Shown here: one piece after another, positions 62,833-64,000 of the stretch | Numbering within the stretch: position 1 is the first letter of the stretch | Layout of the letters: the number at the start of each line of letters is the position of its first letter | The notes under the pieces: generated by a model | What the model was told of the DNA's origin: nothing | What the model saw: the letters and a program-made list of their open reading frames with translations, nothing else | Databases searched by the model: none | Made by a program: the position numbers and the translations under genes | Source: Flavobacterium weaverense | GTDB lineage: Bacteria; Bacteroidota; Bacteroidia; Flavobacteriales; Flavobacteriaceae | NCBI RefSeq assembly: GCF_003688495.1 | Contig: NZ_REFH01000010.1 | Location: forward strand, 434,001-498,000 | Direction: 5' to 3' | Length of the DNA stretch: 64,000 bases

Positions 62833-63332
62833 ATTCCTAATGGATTTAATATTTTTTTTAATTTCCCTTTTATCCTATTCATTTTTACACGAGCATTAAC
62901 TTCGCTAATCCCTAGTGTTTCTGATATTTCATGATAATCCTTATCTTCAAGATACATAAATATCAACGCTTTCTCAATGTCATTTAGTTGGTAAACCGCC
63001 TTATACATCAATTTCATTTGTTCTTCTTCTTCATAATCATACTCTACATCATTCAGGAAATGCTGCCTTCCTTCAAATTCTACTGTATTTATGGAGCGCT
63101 TTGTTTTTCTGTACAGCGTAATTGCGGTATTCAGTGCTACTCGATAAGCCCAAGTGGAGAATTTACTATCACCTCTAAACTTCGGGAATGCTTTCCACAA
63201 CTGAATCGTGATTTCTTGGAACAAATCCTTGTGGGCATCATCGTCATTAGTATATAACCTACAAATCTTGTGGATTATATTCTGATTTTCACGCAGCTGC
63301 TTGACAAAAGAATGTTCTAAATTTTCACTCAT
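62829..63332 (-). CDS. ECF-type RNA polymerase sigma factor
   Basis: A 167-residue sigma factor. Region 2: QNIIHKICRLYTNDDDAHKD, LFQEITIQLWKAFPKFRGDS, KFSTWAYRVALNTAITLYRK. Region 4: YQLNDIEKALIFMYLEDKDYHEISETLGISEVNARVKMNRI (in part). It is translationally coupled to the membrane protein gene that follows. It is distinct from the sigma factor at 31621. Confidence 0.9.
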   Translation of the reverse strand: MSENLEHSFVKQLRENQNIIHKICRLYTNDDDAHKDLFQEITIQLWKAFPKFRGDSKFSTWAYRVALNTAITLYRKTKRSINTVEFEGRQHFLNDVEYDYEEEEQMKLMYKAVYQLNDIEKALIFMYLEDKDYHEISETLGISEVNARVKMNRIKGKLKKILNPLGI

Positions 63333-63765
63333 ATATAGGTTAGTAATCCATTGATGGATTTTGTTACAAAGTAGCGGCTTTTTTTTAGGAGCACATACAT
63401 ATTAATTCAAAAAGTTATTTTGTCCTGCTTTGCGCTGTATCCTTGTTAATTGTGTCGCTACGCACACAATCAGCAAGGGATGTCACTACAATCAGGGCTA
63501 AATGACCACGTTTTATTTTCAATACACTCTTGTGACAAAGTCAATTTAGTTAAAAAGTCATTAAAGTTTAACACTTGGTTTTCAATCTACAATCAATCCC
63601 GAAAGTTCGGGACACTATTCATCAATCACAAATCAAAAATGTTTTCAATTTAAATATTCGTCAATTGTTTTCAAGACTCGGCTCCCATCTCCTTCGGAGA
63701 GGGGTTGGGGGAGAGGATATTACTTCGTATATTAGCAAATCTTAATTTCAGCATCAAGAATCTAT
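63333..63765. repeat. Intergenic region with several hairpin repeats
   Basis: A 433-base spacer holding TTGTGT-CGCTACGC-ACACAA (near 63450), the perfect palindrome TCCCGAAAGTTCGGGA (63597-63612) and a hairpin-rich GC block around GGCTCCCATCTCCTTCGGAG (63680-63699) followed by GAGGGGTTGGGGGAGAGG. The last resembles a common dispersed element of flavobacterial intergenic DNA. No gene is supported. Confidence 0.55.
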
Positions 63766-64000
63766 ATGAATATCCCACATTCAACATTACCTAGAGTAGT
63801 TATTATTGGCGGCGGCTTCGCAGGAATTGCATTAGCTAAAAAATTAAAAAATAAAAAAGTACAAGTCGTTCTTTTAGACAAGCACAATTATCATAATTTC
63901 CAACCTTTAATGTACCAAGTTGCGACGGGAGGACTCGAAGCAGGCTCGATTGCTTATCCAATTCGGAAAGTGATTCAAGAATATGATGATTTTTATTTCA
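63766..64000 (+). CDS. Type II NADH dehydrogenase / FAD-dependent oxidoreductase, partial
   Basis: The first 78 residues of a FAD-dependent NAD(P)H dehydrogenase. VVIIGGGFAGIALAKKL is the dinucleotide-binding motif, followed by VQVVLLDKHNYHNFQPLMYQ and VATGGLEAGSIAYPIRK, typical of Ndh proteins. The gene is cut by the window edge. It would feed electrons from NADH to menaquinone without proton pumping. Confidence 0.88.
   Translation, partial: MNIPHSTLPRVVIIGGGFAGIALAKKLKNKKVQVVLLDKHNYHNFQPLMYQVATGGLEAGSIAYPIRKVIQEYDDFYF

Noticed and set aside
63450-63653. A 67-codon plus-strand frame before ndh
   Set aside because: It lies across palindromic repeats and has no recognisable protein pattern.

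Overview
The window reads as ordinary chromosome from an AT-rich member of the Bacteroidota, most likely Flavobacterium or a close relative. The grounds are the Bacteroidota-type -7 promoter elements (TAnnTTTG) ahead of many genes, SusC/BtuB-style uptake loci with lipoproteins, a split transketolase, DUF4252 lipoproteins next to an ECF sigma factor, and a crtI-crtB-crtZ carotenoid operon. No prophage, insertion sequence or CRISPR array was seen.

Region 1 (about 2.2-18 kb) is a photoprotection island. A MerR-family regulator with the cobalamin-binding residues of CarH/LitR photoreceptors leads a rightward run: phytoene desaturase, phytoene synthase, carotene hydroxylase, a SRPBCC protein and a class I photolyase. 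Facing it is a leftward operon: a TetR-type regulator, an ABC1/UbiB-like kinase, a 44-residue DUF2256 protein, a DASH cryptochrome, a divergent photolyase-like protein, a TIGR03643 protein, an SDR with an unusual active site, and GTP cyclohydrolase I (folE). An inverted repeat, TGTTTAA-N17-TAAACAAA, is identical in the crtI promoter and in the TetR/TIGR01777 divergent promoter, with a weaker copy at the regulator's own start. This suggests one B12/light switch for the whole island. No lycopene cyclase gene is present; a hairpin repeat lies where one might be expected.

Region 2 (18-23.5 kb) holds a YceI gene broken by an in-frame stop, a thioesterase, RmuC, a ParDE toxin-antitoxin pair with an operator palindrome, a pseudouridine synthase and TrmL. 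Region 3 (23.5-30 kb) is a cobalamin uptake locus: BtuD-BtuC-BtuF leftward, then a cobalamin riboswitch followed by a BtuB-like receptor and a BtuG-like beta-propeller lipoprotein rightward. It could supply the cofactor that the CarH-like regulator needs.

Region 4 (30-45.3 kb) contains an S41 protease, an ECF sigma/anti-sigma pair with two DUF4252 genes, three tRNA genes (Leu, Lys, Lys), shikimate kinase, a phosphoribosyltransferase, an S4 RNA-binding protein, an FKBP-type lipoprotein, the two halves of transketolase, a Crp/Fnr regulator with a nearby palindrome, an old-yellow-enzyme reductase, tandem rhodaneses, a lipoprotein hydrolase and DoxX. Region 5 (45.3-53.8 kb) is housekeeping: tgt (without its usual zinc cysteines), an LptF/LptG permease, an EamA exporter, accA, dnaB, a GATase-like secreted protein and a secreted endonuclease/exonuclease/phosphatase.

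Region 6 (53.8-64 kb) has small membrane proteins, a TPR sensor kinase with its response regulator, the classic thrS-infC-rpmI-rplT cluster (infC appears to start at a rare AUA codon), another ECF sigma factor with a membrane partner, repeat-rich spacers, and the start of a type II NADH dehydrogenase cut by the window edge.
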